From NCBI GenBank assembly GCA_001873105.1, contig MNYN01000032.1, positions 1 through 35,168 of the forward strand: a stretch of DNA of 35,168 bases, written 5' to 3'. Shown here piece by piece: positions 16,081 through 25,104 of this stretch. Under the pieces are notes generated by a model. It did not search any database. It was not told the origin of the DNA and saw only the letters and a list, made by a program, of their open reading frames with translations. The DNA comes from Flavobacteriaceae bacterium CG2_30_34_30. Lineage in GTDB: Bacteria > Bacteroidota > Bacteroidia > Flavobacteriales > Flavobacteriaceae. The position numbers and the translations under genes are program-made. Within the stretch, counting starts at the first letter, position 1; each line of letters starts with the position of its first letter.

Positions 16081-16425
16081 TTACAAAAAGGTATGGAACG
16101 GAAAAATTTGTGTAGATAAAATGCCTCTTAAATCAATAAGAAAGTTTACTTTTTTAAGAGTTACTTGAGAATTATGTGATGCATTTGAAAAGAAAAAATT
16201 AGGGCTTTTTAAAGCAGCAAACAATGCAATATATTCTGCTGTAAAAACAGGGATTTGTTCAGAAACTATTGCTTTGGTATTTTTTGTTTTAAAGTATCCA
16301 ATTTCGTCTTGATGATTTTCAATAGAGGAGGACACAGAAAAAGCACTACCGAAAGCTATTGCCGGTTGTAGGGCAACCAGCAATAGGGGAAGTAGTACTA
16401 TCCAACTGTTTTTTGTGCTTTTCAC
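16081..16425 (-). CDS. Small secreted protein of unknown function
   Basis: This 114-residue frame begins at GTG 16425 with a good signal peptide (basic start, IVLLPLLLVALQ, ending AFGSA) and ends FPFHTFL. Short secreted proteins ending in an FPFH-type motif are remembered from flavobacteria, but no function is known to me. A -7 promoter match (TAATTTTG) lies at 16460-16467. It stands alone upstream of a 140-base gap before hemB. It could be spurious, but the signal peptide and promoter favour a real gene. Confidence 0.5.
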   Translation of the reverse strand: MKSTKNSWIVLLPLLLVALQPAIAFGSAFSVSSSIENHQDEIGYFKTKNTKAIVSEQIPVFTAEYIALFAALKSPNFFFSNASHNSQVTLKKVNFLIDLRGILSTQIFPFHTFL

Positions 16426-16459
16426 CCTGCAAGATTACAACAAAAAACAATTCGTTAAA

Positions 16460-16467
16460 CAAAATTA
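16460..16467 (-). promoter_or_regulatory. -7 promoter element upstream of the small secreted protein gene
   Basis: TAATTTTG on the minus strand matches TAnnTTTG, about 35 bases before the GTG start at 16425. No clear -33 element. Confidence 0.3.
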
Positions 16468-16567
16468 GTATAGAATTATTATTGGAAGATATTTTTTATT
16501 TATATGGTGTTTACATACATAGAAATCTCAACCTTAATGCAACTTTCAAATTAAAATGGTATTTAGA

Positions 16568-17557
16568 TTATGAAATTAATTTAACCACATCCTTAGCAAA
16601 ATAACTGGCAATGATGCTTGCGCCAGCTCTTTTTATTGCAGTGATTTGCTCTAGCATTACCGCATCGTGGTCAAGCCAACCTCTTTCGGCAGCAGCTTTA
16701 AGCATGGCATATTCTCCGCTTACTTGATAAACGGCTACTGGGACAGTTACGGCATCTTTAATTTCTCTAACAATATCTAAATAACAAAGGCCTGGTTTTA
16801 CCATTACAATGTCGGCTCCTTCCTCTACATCCATAAGCGTTTCACGAAGGGCTTCTTCGCGGTTTGCATAATCCATCTGGTAGGTTTTTTTGTCTTTTGG
16901 AACATCTTTTAAATCTACCGGAGCAGAGTCTAAAGCATCCCGAAAGGGGCCGTAAAATGCTGAAGCATATTTGGCACTATAACTCATGATGCCGGTATTA
17001 AAAAAACCTTCGTCTTCTAAAAGGGTACGAATTTCAAAAATACGACCATCCATCATATCACTCGGCGCTACAAAATCGGCTCCTGCTTTGGCGTGTGATA
17101 GGGACATTTCAGCAAGTATGGAAGTGGTTTCGTCGTTTAAAATTTTGCCGTTAAACACAATACCATCGTGACCGTATTTTGAAAAAGGATCTAAAGCCAC
17201 ATCGGTCATTACTAGCATTTGCGGGCAGGCATCTTTTACGGATTTTATAGCACGTTGCATGAGTCCATTTGGGTTAAGTGCCTCGGTGCCTTTGTTATCT
17301 TTTAATTTGTCTGGGACTTTAACGAAAAGTAACACCGATTTTAATCCCATATTCCAAAGTTCTTTTACTTCTTTGGTAATTTGGTCCAGACTCATTCGGT
17401 AATAATTAGGCATGGAAGCTATTTCTTCTTTTATGCCTTTTCCTTCCACTACAAAAAGGGGAACAAGAAAGTCGTTTGGACTTATAATGGTTTCTTTAAC
17501 TAATGAGCGAATGCTTTCTGTGGCTCGTAATCTTCTATTTCTTCTTAGTGGGTACAT
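16568..17557 (-). CDS. hemB: Porphobilinogen synthase (delta-aminolevulinic acid dehydratase)
   Basis: The 329-residue enzyme joins two 5-aminolevulinate molecules into porphobilinogen, the second committed step of heme synthesis. The N-terminal RRNRRLR, the substrate-site lysines Lys196 (SAKYASAFYGPF) and Schiff-base Lys254 (MVKPG), and the C-terminal half are typical. The metal loop reads DVALDPFSKYGHDG (119-132) and lacks the zinc-binding Cys triplet, as in magnesium/potassium-type enzymes. It is the last gene of the hemA operon and starts 1 base after the preceding metalloprotease gene. Confidence 0.97.
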   Translation of the reverse strand: MYPLRRNRRLRATESIRSLVKETIISPNDFLVPLFVVEGKGIKEEIASMPNYYRMSLDQITKEVKELWNMGLKSVLLFVKVPDKLKDNKGTEALNPNGLMQRAIKSVKDACPQMLVMTDVALDPFSKYGHDGIVFNGKILNDETTSILAEMSLSHAKAGADFVAPSDMMDGRIFEIRTLLEDEGFFNTGIMSYSAKYASAFYGPFRDALDSAPVDLKDVPKDKKTYQMDYANREEALRETLMDVEEGADIVMVKPGLCYLDIVREIKDAVTVPVAVYQVSGEYAMLKAAAERGWLDHDAVMLEQITAIKRAGASIIASYFAKDVVKLIS

Positions 17558-17558
17558 A

Positions 17559-18419
17559 TTACTTTTGTATTAAATGATTTCTATAGGTATAAGCAAAACG
17601 ATGCATTATAATGGATTGTTCTTTTGTAAATGCGTTTTTGCAAACGTTGGGATAATACGACATATAATTATTAAATAGGGGTTTAAAGTTGCTTTTTTCT
17701 AAATTTTGGTTACAACTTTTGATGGGCATATTTGGATCAGCAGGCGTATCGCATAACCAATCACCCGAGGAAAAACAGTTTGTTCCTGTTGGAATTTCAT
17801 CGGTTGAAAATGGGGTGACTTCTTTGCCAAAAGTATGTTGCAAACCAAAAAAATGGCCTATTTCGTGCGCTAAAGTAGTCTTGTTAAACACTGCTTTGTT
17901 GCCGATAAAAACAGAATTATATCCTTTTTTATTTTTATAGCGGTCAAATCTTTCCGTAAGTACTGGAGTATATCCATTTAAAATTCCTTCCGATTCAATT
18001 ATAAATAAATTTATTTTTTCATTACTTCCATATTTAGAGATGCAATATTCAGCTAAATCGTTGCGGTATAATTTTTCAAGAGTTAGTTTTTTGTCATACA
18101 CTACTTTTATTTCCGGGCTAAAATTAAATGCAATATGGCTTGTATTTAGTGTGGTATTTAAATTATGAATAGTAGAATTAAGGTTCTTTTTTACTGTATT
18201 TATTTGAAAATCTTTTTGATTGCTTATCCATATTATTTGTATAGGAAAACGTAATACCTCTTCGGGAATTGCGTTTTCAGTTAAAAGCAATTGCAAACTA
18301 TTTCCTCCGGAAGCTGTACAAAATTCGGAACCGCAGGCATATCCTTCAGGTATAGCAATCTCTTTATTTGCACAGGAAATGCTAAGGGCAAAAAATAGTA
18401 AGAAACTTATTTTTTTCAT
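17559..18419 (-). CDS. Putative lipoprotein metzincin metalloprotease (M43/pappalysin-like)
   Basis: The 286-residue protein has a lipoprotein signal with Cys16 (SISCAN). The catalytic region shows the metzincin site HEIGHFFGLQH (185-195) and a Met-turn at Met253 (NNYMSYYP). Between them lies CDTPADPN, a pattern typical of M43 cytophagalysin/pappalysin proteases. It should be an active zinc endopeptidase on the periplasmic or outer face. It sits inside the heme operon with single-base gaps to hemF and hemB, which is unexpected for a protease. The peptidase call is firm; any link to heme is inference. Confidence 0.87.
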   Translation of the reverse strand: MKKISFLLFFALSISCANKEIAIPEGYACGSEFCTASGGNSLQLLLTENAIPEEVLRFPIQIIWISNQKDFQINTVKKNLNSTIHNLNTTLNTSHIAFNFSPEIKVVYDKKLTLEKLYRNDLAEYCISKYGSNEKINLFIIESEGILNGYTPVLTERFDRYKNKKGYNSVFIGNKAVFNKTTLAHEIGHFFGLQHTFGKEVTPFSTDEIPTGTNCFSSGDWLCDTPADPNMPIKSCNQNLEKSNFKPLFNNYMSYYPNVCKNAFTKEQSIIMHRFAYTYRNHLIQK

Positions 18420-18420
18420 T

Positions 18421-19323
18421 TTAAATCCATTCTTTAGGGTTTTTTAAAACAGACATTAGTTTTTCTTCATCACTTCCTACTTCTGGATGGTGGTTGTATT
18501 TCCATTGCACCGTTGGTGGCAAACTCATTAAAATACTTTCAATCCTGCCATTGGTTTTTAATCCAAAAAGGGTTCCTTTGTCGTGAACAAGATTAAATTC
18601 CACATAACGACCTCGTCTAATTTCTTGCCAGGTTCTGTTTTCTTTGGTGAAATTTTGGTTTTTTCTTTTTTCAATTATGGGAATATAGGCTTCTAAAAAA
18701 CTATTTCCAATTTCGGAAACAAAACGAAACCAGCCTTCTAAAGACATCGTTTTGGTAGCTTTACAATAATCAAAAAATAAACCGCCAACACCCCGTCCTT
18801 CCTTGCGATGGGCGTTGTAGAAATAGGTGTCACATTTTTTTTTGAAATCGGGGTAAAAATTAGGATTGTGCTTGTCACAGGCTATTTTACAAATTTGATG
18901 AAAATGTATTGCATCTTCTTCAAACAGATAATATGGGGTTAAATCCTGTCCGCCACCAAACCAACTATCGATTAAATGGCCTTGTTTGTCATACATTTCA
19001 AAATAACGCCAATTGGCATGTACAGTTGGCGCCATTGGGTTTTTAGGATGTAAAACCAAGCTCAAGCCACAGGCAAAAAAATTAGAATCGGCTACTTGAA
19101 AAAAGGCTTGCATCGCTTTTGGCAATTCGCCGTGAACAGCAGAAATATTAACACCCCCTTTTTCAAAAACGGCACCGTTTTCTATTGCTCGAGTTCTTCC
19201 GCCGCCTCCTTCTGGGCGTTCCCAAAGATCCTCATGAAATTTAGCAAGACCATCAACTTCTTCCAGTTTTGAAGTTATTTTGTCTTGTAGTTGCTCAATG
19301 TATTTGTAAAATTTGTTTTTCAT
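18421..19323 (-). CDS. hemF: Oxygen-dependent coproporphyrinogen III oxidase
   Basis: The 300-residue enzyme converts coproporphyrinogen III to protoporphyrinogen IX using O2. Family signatures are WERPEGGGGRTRAIENG, HANWRYFE, WFGGGQDLTPYYL, DTYFYNAHRKEGRGVGG and RRGRYVEFNLVHDKGTLFGL. The ATG at 19323 gives the usual family length; a longer frame would need a TTG at 19374. It lies 64 bases after the DUF6973-like gene and 1 base before the metalloprotease gene. The presence of the aerobic form indicates an oxygen-respiring organism. Confidence 0.97.
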   Translation of the reverse strand: MKNKFYKYIEQLQDKITSKLEEVDGLAKFHEDLWERPEGGGGRTRAIENGAVFEKGGVNISAVHGELPKAMQAFFQVADSNFFACGLSLVLHPKNPMAPTVHANWRYFEMYDKQGHLIDSWFGGGQDLTPYYLFEEDAIHFHQICKIACDKHNPNFYPDFKKKCDTYFYNAHRKEGRGVGGLFFDYCKATKTMSLEGWFRFVSEIGNSFLEAYIPIIEKRKNQNFTKENRTWQEIRRGRYVEFNLVHDKGTLFGLKTNGRIESILMSLPPTVQWKYNHHPEVGSDEEKLMSVLKNPKEWI

Positions 19324-19387
19324 TTTTTTTCTTAGCCGGATTTCTCTTTGGTTTTTGCTAAGTAAATGGCGCAAAATAATTAATTAA

Positions 19388-19882
19388 TCAAGCTTCAATA
19401 TATACAAATTCGTCTTTTTCGTTTTCAATTTCTAAAATGTTGGTTACTTTTTTTGAGGTTTTCATTTTATCTTGTAAAATGGTAATTATGGCATCTTCTT
19501 TTTCTTTTTCTAACCGAAGTTTTAAAAATAATATTCTGCCCATTTCGTTGTTGTGCAAATCCATTTGCATTTCTAGTTCAGAATTAGGTGCTAATTTTTC
19601 ATGAAGTGCTGTAATTTTTTCAGCCCAAGTAATCGATTTTTCATCAGATTTAGACACTTTAAAGCAATACAAACTAATTAAAACATTCCATAACGCATGG
19701 CGAAAAGCATTTGCACTGTTATTTTTATGATGTTTTTGTCCAAATAATTTTTTGGAAATAGCTAAAGTCCTTGCCGTTGCCCTATGCGTAGGAAAGAAAA
19801 ATAATGGTCTGGAAACAAAATGAATTACCAGCAAAAAAAACTGTTTTATACTTAGCTTTTTTATTCGGTTCCAGAGGTTCAT
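19388..19882 (-). CDS. DUF6973-like protein of unknown function in the heme operon
   Basis: The 164-residue protein has a basic, hydrophobic N-terminus (about residues 14-30), then NSANAFRHALWNVL, an AEKITALHEK helix and MDLHNNEMGR. This His/Asn-rich set resembles the remembered DUF6973 family, in which the motifs may form an active or metal site. The function is unknown. It starts 11 bases after hemE and precedes hemF by 64 bases, within the heme operon. Confidence 0.65.
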   Translation of the reverse strand: MNLWNRIKKLSIKQFFLLVIHFVSRPLFFFPTHRATARTLAISKKLFGQKHHKNNSANAFRHALWNVLISLYCFKVSKSDEKSITWAEKITALHEKLAPNSELEMQMDLHNNEMGRILFLKLRLEKEKEDAIITILQDKMKTSKKVTNILEIENEKDEFVYIEA

Positions 19883-19893
19883 AAAAACTAAAT

Positions 19894-20958
19894 TTAACTT
19901 TTATATTCTTTTACGGCATCAATAAATGCTTTAGCGTTTTCCATTGGAATATTGGGTAAAATGCCGTGGCCTAAATTGACGATGTACCGGTCTTTTCCGA
20001 ATTCGTTAATCATTTGGGTCACCATTTTTTTGATGTCTGCAGGAGAAGAAAACAAACGAGCGGGATCAAGATTTCCTTGTAAGGTTATCTTTCCTCCAGT
20101 TAAATATCGCGCATTTTTTGGGGAGCAAGTCCAGTCCACTCCCAATGCTGCTGCTCCAGATTTTGCCATTACGTCTAAGGCAAACCAACATCCTTTTCCA
20201 AAAGCAATTACGGGAGATTCGTCTTTCAATGCATCGATAATTTGTTGCATATATCGCCAAGAAAACTCTTGGTAATCTGTAGGAGAAAGCATGCCTCCCC
20301 AACTATCAAAAACTTGAACGGCATCAACACCTGCTTTTACTTTTTCTTTTAAGTAGGCAATGGTTGTATCGGTTATTTTTTGCAATAAATCATGAGCGGC
20401 AAGAGGATGGGTAAAGCAAAATTCTTTTGCAATATCAAAGTTTTTTGAGCCTTGACCTTGCACGCAGTAACATAAAATGGTCCACGGTGAACCCGCGAAA
20501 CCTATTAGAGGAATTTCGTTATTTAGTTTTTCTTTTGCCATTTTTATAGCTTCCATCACATAGCCCAAGGATTCGTTAATATCCGGAACAATCACTCTAT
20601 CTACATCTTTTTGGGAACGAATTGGGTTTGGTAGCCATGGACCAAGTCCCGGTTTCATTTCCACTTCAATAAGCATTGCTTGCGGTATTACTAAAATATC
20701 ACTAAATAATATAGCGGCATCCATTCCCAGCCTTCTTATGGGTTGCACGGTTATTTCAGAGGCAAGTTCCGGGGTTTGGCATCGGGTAAAGAAATCATAT
20801 TTTTCTTTTATTGCTCTAAATTCCGGCAAAAATCTACCGGCTTGACGCATCATCCAAACGGGAGGTCGATCCACGGTTTCCCCTTTTAATGCTCTTAAAA
20901 AGAGATCATTTTTTATGGTATGCAACTTTGTGGTTTTGTCCTTTTTTATACTATTCAT
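19894..20958 (-). CDS. hemE: Uroporphyrinogen decarboxylase
   Basis: The 354-residue enzyme removes four carboxyl groups from uroporphyrinogen III to give coproporphyrinogen III. The signature [18 protein letters not shown] (residues 31-48), with the substrate-binding arginines, and [22 protein letters not shown] and NLGHGILP are all present. Its start overlaps the end of hemD by 8 bases, so translation is probably coupled. Confidence 0.97.
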   Translation of the reverse strand: MNSIKKDKTTKLHTIKNDLFLRALKGETVDRPPVWMMRQAGRFLPEFRAIKEKYDFFTRCQTPELASEITVQPIRRLGMDAAILFSDILVIPQAMLIEVEMKPGLGPWLPNPIRSQKDVDRVIVPDINESLGYVMEAIKMAKEKLNNEIPLIGFAGSPWTILCYCVQGQGSKNFDIAKEFCFTHPLAAHDLLQKITDTTIAYLKEKVKAGVDAVQVFDSWGGMLSPTDYQEFSWRYMQQIIDALKDESPVIAFGKGCWFALDVMAKSGAAALGVDWTCSPKNARYLTGGKITLQGNLDPARLFSSPADIKKMVTQMINEFGKDRYIVNLGHGILPNIPMENAKAFIDAVKEYKS

Positions 20959-21610
20959 CCTTTTTTAATTTTTTAACAACTTGCTCCAAAACACTTTCTA
21001 CACTAGTTGTATTGGCGATAATTATATTTTTTATGTACTTTTTTGCTTCCTCAGCAGTGGAAATTCCGATACAAAATGCAATGCCATTTTCTAGTTTATT
21101 TTTCATCGTAAAACTTTGTACGGCACTTGGACTAAAAAACAGAACACCATCAAATGATTGCTTAAACTTTTTTGGTTGTAATGTGGTTTTGTACACCACA
21201 ATTTCTTCAAAAATAATATTATATTTTTTTAAAGCATTAGGAATGTCCTCGCTTCTTATGTTTCCGCAGAAGAAGGTAAAGGTTTCTTCTTTGTATTTTT
21301 GGGTTATTATTTTAGCTAATTCTTTTCCATAATTTGCAATTTCTTTAACTTGGTAATGATTTTTTTCTAATTGGTCTTTTGTTTTTTTGCCAACACAAAA
21401 ACAGTTTTGAATGGCAATTTTATTTTTTAAAAGAGCTTTTACAGCATTTTGGCTTGTAATTATAGCGTTTTTAATGGGGTTATTTACTTGTATTGTATCT
21501 AACAATTCTATTTTTATGGCGTTATATTCTACTAAAGCAATTCCGGAATCGCGTATTGTTTTTTTTTGATTGGGTAAAAGTTTTTTAGTAGTTAAAACGG
21601 TTGCGCTCAT
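20951..21610 (-). CDS. hemD: Uroporphyrinogen-III synthase
   Basis: The 219-residue protein belongs to a poorly conserved family; it is recognised by two Rossmann-like halves, the motif [10 protein letters not shown], the preceding [11 protein letters not shown] and its place between hemC and hemE. It closes hydroxymethylbilane into uroporphyrinogen III with inversion of ring D. It overlaps hemC by 4 bases (ATGA) and hemE by 8. Confidence 0.9.
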   Translation of the reverse strand: MSATVLTTKKLLPNQKKTIRDSGIALVEYNAIKIELLDTIQVNNPIKNAIITSQNAVKALLKNKIAIQNCFCVGKKTKDQLEKNHYQVKEIANYGKELAKIITQKYKEETFTFFCGNIRSEDIPNALKKYNIIFEEIVVYKTTLQPKKFKQSFDGVLFFSPSAVQSFTMKNKLENGIAFCIGISTAEEAKKYIKNIIIANTTSVESVLEQVVKKLKKDE

Positions 21611-22524
21611 TCTTTGCCTATTTCTGCTTTAATTTCACTCATTAGTGCTGCTCCACCTTGGTTTAAAATTTCTTCTGCACAATGTTTGCCAAAATCTTTA
21701 GCTTTTAGGAAGGGAATAGTTTTATTAATTTCCATTTTTTGAACGCCATCTAAACTGAACAAAACACCGGTAAAGGTTATTGTTTTTTCTGAAATAGTGG
21801 CTAAAGCACCAATTGGTGCAGTACATCCGCCTTCTAGTGTTTTTAAAAATTGGCGTTCCATTTGTACGCAAATTTCAGTGTCTTTATGATTTAAGGAGGT
21901 CAGCGCTTGGCGCAAATAGGGGTCGTTCTCCATAGCTACTACTAGCATTGCTCCTTGTGCCGGAGCGGGAATCATCCAGTCCAACACTAAAAAGTTTTCA
22001 GGTTTAAGAAGGATTCGGTCTAAACCAGCTTCGGCAAAGATGGCACCATTCCAGTTATTGTCTTGTAGTTTTTGCATTCTTGTGTTAACGTTTCCACGTA
22101 AATCAACAACGGTATGCTTTGGATATTTGTTGAGCCATTGTGCTTTTCTGCGCAAGCTTCCAGAGGCTATGATGCCTTGCTTGTTTAAAAAGTCTAGTCC
22201 TTTATGCACTAAAATGTCTTTTGGGGAAGCGCGTTTTAAAATGGCGGCTTCAATCATGCCTTTGGGTAAGGAGGTGGGAACATCTTTCATAGAATGCACT
22301 GCGACATCAATTTTTCCAGCTAACATAGCGATATCTAATGTTTTGGTGAAGATTCCTGTAATTCCCATTTCGTATAAGGGCTGGCTTAAGTTGAGGTCAC
22401 CAGTTGATTTTACAGATACTAACTCTGTGGTGTGTCCTAAAGCTTCTAGTTTTTTTTGTACTGTAGTGGCTTGCCAAAGAGCCAATTCGCTATCTCTGGT
22501 GCCAATTCGTATGGGTTTTTTCAT
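21607..22524 (-). CDS. hemC: Hydroxymethylbilane synthase (porphobilinogen deaminase)
   Basis: The 305-residue enzyme polymerises four porphobilinogen units into hydroxymethylbilane. Key features are IRIGTRDSELALWQ at the N-terminus, catalytic Asp81 in HSMKDVPT, the basic SGSLRRKAQW and DLRGNVNTRM, and Cys234 in LEGGCTAPIGA, which carries the dipyrromethane cofactor. It overlaps hemA by 1 base (TAATG) and hemD by 4, indicating a tight operon. Confidence 0.97.
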   Translation of the reverse strand: MKKPIRIGTRDSELALWQATTVQKKLEALGHTTELVSVKSTGDLNLSQPLYEMGITGIFTKTLDIAMLAGKIDVAVHSMKDVPTSLPKGMIEAAILKRASPKDILVHKGLDFLNKQGIIASGSLRRKAQWLNKYPKHTVVDLRGNVNTRMQKLQDNNWNGAIFAEAGLDRILLKPENFLVLDWMIPAPAQGAMLVVAMENDPYLRQALTSLNHKDTEICVQMERQFLKTLEGGCTAPIGALATISEKTITFTGVLFSLDGVQKMEINKTIPFLKAKDFGKHCAEEILNQGGAALMSEIKAEIGKE

Positions 22525-23834
22525 TACAGCTCCAACACTTTTGAGGGTTTATTGTCTTTTATGGCTGTTGCTTTTGGAAAGGTTACGGAAGTGTCTAATT
22601 GAAATATTTTTTGAATTAGCAGCAGGCTTTCATCAGCATCATCGTTGCTTTCTTTAAGATGATTGGCAACATGAGTGGTGATTTTTTGGATAATTCTGTT
22701 GGTAATTATTTCCGTTTGATCTTCATCAAATGCGGTATGTTTTTTTCGTTGAAAATCCATTTCAGCATCTTGGATGGATTTTAATTTCTTTTTCAAAGCA
22801 TGAATGGTGGGAGCAAATTTTCTGGATTCTAGCCATTCGTTAAATTCCATTTTAACTTCTTCAATAATTATTTTTGCTTCCGGAATAAATGCTTTTCTTC
22901 TTTCTAAAGTATCATCTGTCATTTGCGAAAGGTGATCTAAATGAATCACTTCCACATTAGGAAGAGCTGCAACACTTTCAGACACGTTTTTTGGAATGGA
23001 AAGGTCTAAAATGAGTAATTTTTTCTTAGAGTAAATTAACTCGTCTGAAATGGTGGGGTTTTGTGAGCCGGTTGCCACAATTAAAATATCGGTATTTCTT
23101 ATTTCAGCTTGTAAATCGGCATAGTCTTTAACAATCAAATTAAATTTTCCGGCAATTTTTTCTGCTTTGTCTTTGGTGCGATTAATTAAGGTTATTTGAT
23201 TGTTTTTAGTGTGTTTTATAAGGTTTTCACACGTATTTCTACCAATTTTTCCAGTGCCAAAAAGAAGGATGTTTTTTTCAGAAACATTTTCTACATTTTT
23301 CATGATGTATTGCACGGAGGCAAAACTAACGGAGGTAGCGCCGGAAGATATTTCTGTTTCGGTTTTTATTCTTTTACTAGCTTGAATGACAGAATTTATT
23401 AATCGTTCTAAAAAAGGATTGGTCATTTCTAAAGCTTTTGAACGAATAAACGAATTTTTAAGTTGACTAATAATTTCAAAGTCACCTAATATTTGGCTGT
23501 CTAATCCGGTTCCTACTTGAAAAAGAAAAGAGATGGCCTCTTTATTTTTAAAAACGTAAGCTACTTTTTCAAATTCTTCAACAGTGCCGGTTGTATTAGC
23601 ACACAATAGTTTAATGAGTTGGTAAGGATGTTCGGCAAAACCATAAAGCTCGGTGCGGTTACACGTTGAAGTAACTAGTAAAGCCTCTATGCCATCTTGT
23701 TTAGCCTGATGTAGTAATAGTTGTTTTGCGTTTTCGTCCAGACTAAATTTCCCTCGTATATCTGCATCTGCTTTTTTATAACTTAGTCCTATGGCATAAA
23801 AGGAAGTATGTTTTGAAATTGTTGTAGGGGTCAT
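22524..23834 (-). CDS. hemA: Glutamyl-tRNA reductase
   Basis: The 436-residue enzyme reduces glutamyl-tRNA to glutamate-1-semialdehyde, the first step of C5-pathway heme synthesis. The catalytic Cys58 lies in TSTCNRTELYGF, the NADPH site is LLFGTGKIGRNTCENL, and a C-terminal helical dimerisation part (residues about 320-430) follows. It heads the operon. A -7 promoter element lies at 23859-23866. The hemL gene, needed for the next step, is not in this window. Confidence 0.97.
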   Translation of the reverse strand: MTPTTISKHTSFYAIGLSYKKADADIRGKFSLDENAKQLLLHQAKQDGIEALLVTSTCNRTELYGFAEHPYQLIKLLCANTTGTVEEFEKVAYVFKNKEAISFLFQVGTGLDSQILGDFEIISQLKNSFIRSKALEMTNPFLERLINSVIQASKRIKTETEISSGATSVSFASVQYIMKNVENVSEKNILLFGTGKIGRNTCENLIKHTKNNQITLINRTKDKAEKIAGKFNLIVKDYADLQAEIRNTDILIVATGSQNPTISDELIYSKKKLLILDLSIPKNVSESVAALPNVEVIHLDHLSQMTDDTLERRKAFIPEAKIIIEEVKMEFNEWLESRKFAPTIHALKKKLKSIQDAEMDFQRKKHTAFDEDQTEIITNRIIQKITTHVANHLKESNDDADESLLLIQKIFQLDTSVTFPKATAIKDNKPSKVLEL

Positions 23835-23858
23835 GAAATGATTTTTGCTATTTGACTA

Positions 23859-23866
23859 CAAATGTA
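23859..23866 (-). promoter_or_regulatory. -7 promoter element of the hemA operon
   Basis: TACATTTG on the minus strand matches TAnnTTTG exactly and would give a leader of about 18-20 bases to the hemA ATG at 23834. A clear -33 TTTG is not seen, though TTTTATT lies at about the right distance. Confidence 0.45.
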
Positions 23867-23984
23867 CTTCGCTAATTTGAATAAAAGTATCGCTGAAAGT
23901 ACTTTTTATAACGTTCGTTGTTAAAATGGATAAAAGCTTTCTTTATTTCATTAAAATGACTACTTTTATAACAAAATCAAGCCT

Positions 23985-24015
23985 TTTAGAATGCTTTCTT
24001 TAGATTGATTCTAAA
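23985..24015. promoter_or_regulatory. Inverted repeat upstream of the AraC regulator gene (candidate operator)
   Basis: TTTAGAAT (23985-23992) and ATTCTAAA (24008-24015) are perfect inverted copies 15 bases apart, 29 bases before the AraC ATG. A shorter overlapping pair, TTTAGA and TCTAAA, lies inside it. It could be a binding site for the regulator itself or for another repressor controlling this divergent region. Confidence 0.35.
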
Positions 24016-24044
24016 TAGCAAAAAGATGATAAATATCATAGTTT

Positions 24045-24935
24045 ATGGAAAAAAGTAACGCTGAAGGTTCAGAAAAAGTAATTTCAATAGAAGATGGATT
24101 TTCCATTCTTACTATACAAAATGAAACCGATGAAAATCAGAAAGTTGTGCGAGATGTGGAAGCTAATTGCATACAGTTTCACTTTTGTATCAAAGGAAAT
24201 GCGTCTTTTATTTTTAATGAGGGAAGATACATATTGCCCATTGAGGATGAAAAATCATTGTTGTTGTACAATCCACAAAAAGAACTTCCTTTAAATCTTG
24301 TGGTTGCCCCTAAATCATGGTTGGTTTCGTTTTTAGTTTCTATAAATAAGTTTCACTCGCTTTTTTCAGAAGAGGCCAGTTATATTGACTTTTTAAAGGA
24401 GGATAATAGCGATAAAAAATACTATCAAGACGGCACCATTACTCCTTCCATGGCCGTTGTTTTAACGCAGATTTTAAATTTTAATTTAAATCCGTCGGTA
24501 AAAAGAATTTATTTAAAAGGTAAAGCTTATGAGCTAATGGGATTGTATTTTAACAGACCCAATGAAGTAGATGTGGAACAATGTCCTTTTTTGATAGATG
24601 AAGACAATGTTCGGAAAATTAGAAATGCCAAAGAAATTATTATTCATCAAATTGCAGAACCACCAAGCTTGCAGGAGTTAGCAGATGCTATTGGTTTAAG
24701 TTTAAAGAAATTGAAAGAAGGATTTAAAGAAATTTATGGCGATACTGTTTTTGGTTTTTTGTTTGATTATAAAATGGAATATGCCAGAAAACTATTAGAA
24801 ACAGGTTCGCACAACGTGAATGAAGTGGGATTAAAAGTGGGCTACAGCACCTCCAGTCATTTTATTTCGGCATTTAAAAAGAAGTTTGGAATAACGCCTA
24901 AAAAATATCTGATGACCTTGCGAAGCGCCAATTAA
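24045..24935 (+). CDS. AraC-family transcriptional regulator (PchR-like)
   Basis: The 296-residue protein has an N-terminal sensing region of about 190 residues and a C-terminal AraC DNA-binding domain with two helix-turn-helix units (about 205-290): SLQELADAIGLSLKKLKEGF and NEVGLKVGYSTSSHFISAFK, ending FGITPKKYL. The spacing and the FKEIYGDTVFGFL motif resemble PchR-type regulators, which respond to iron-siderophore. It is divergent from the hemA operon and on the same strand as hemH and hemJ. Control of heme or iron genes is a reasonable inference. Confidence 0.88.
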   Translation: MEKSNAEGSEKVISIEDGFSILTIQNETDENQKVVRDVEANCIQFHFCIKGNASFIFNEGRYILPIEDEKSLLLYNPQKELPLNLVVAPKSWLVSFLVSINKFHSLFSEEASYIDFLKEDNSDKKYYQDGTITPSMAVVLTQILNFNLNPSVKRIYLKGKAYELMGLYFNRPNEVDVEQCPFLIDEDNVRKIRNAKEIIIHQIAEPPSLQELADAIGLSLKKLKEGFKEIYGDTVFGFLFDYKMEYARKLLETGSHNVNEVGLKVGYSTSSHFISAFKKKFGITPKKYLMTLRSAN

Positions 24936-25104
24936 ATTTTATTATAACAGTATTTTTTCTTCCTTGTTTGATGTCCTGATTTAATTTTTTTTAAGATAAC
25001 AACACACATCAAAAAAATAAATAATAAATACTAATTCATAATTGTTACTTTGAAAAACAATGTTAAATTTGATTAACAATTATTAATTTAAAACCTTTAA
25101 AATT

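Noticed and set aside
19324-19374. Extended hemF N-terminus from TTG 19374
   Set aside because: The extra 17 residues are not part of the family and the ATG at 19323 gives the usual length.
20889-21332. 147-codon plus-strand frame opposite hemD/hemE
   Set aside because: Hydrophobic shadow of the Lys/Asn-rich minus-strand genes; no start context.
22040-22657. 205-codon plus-strand frame opposite hemC/hemA
   Set aside because: It lies opposite strongly supported hemC and hemA coding sequence; an antisense shadow.
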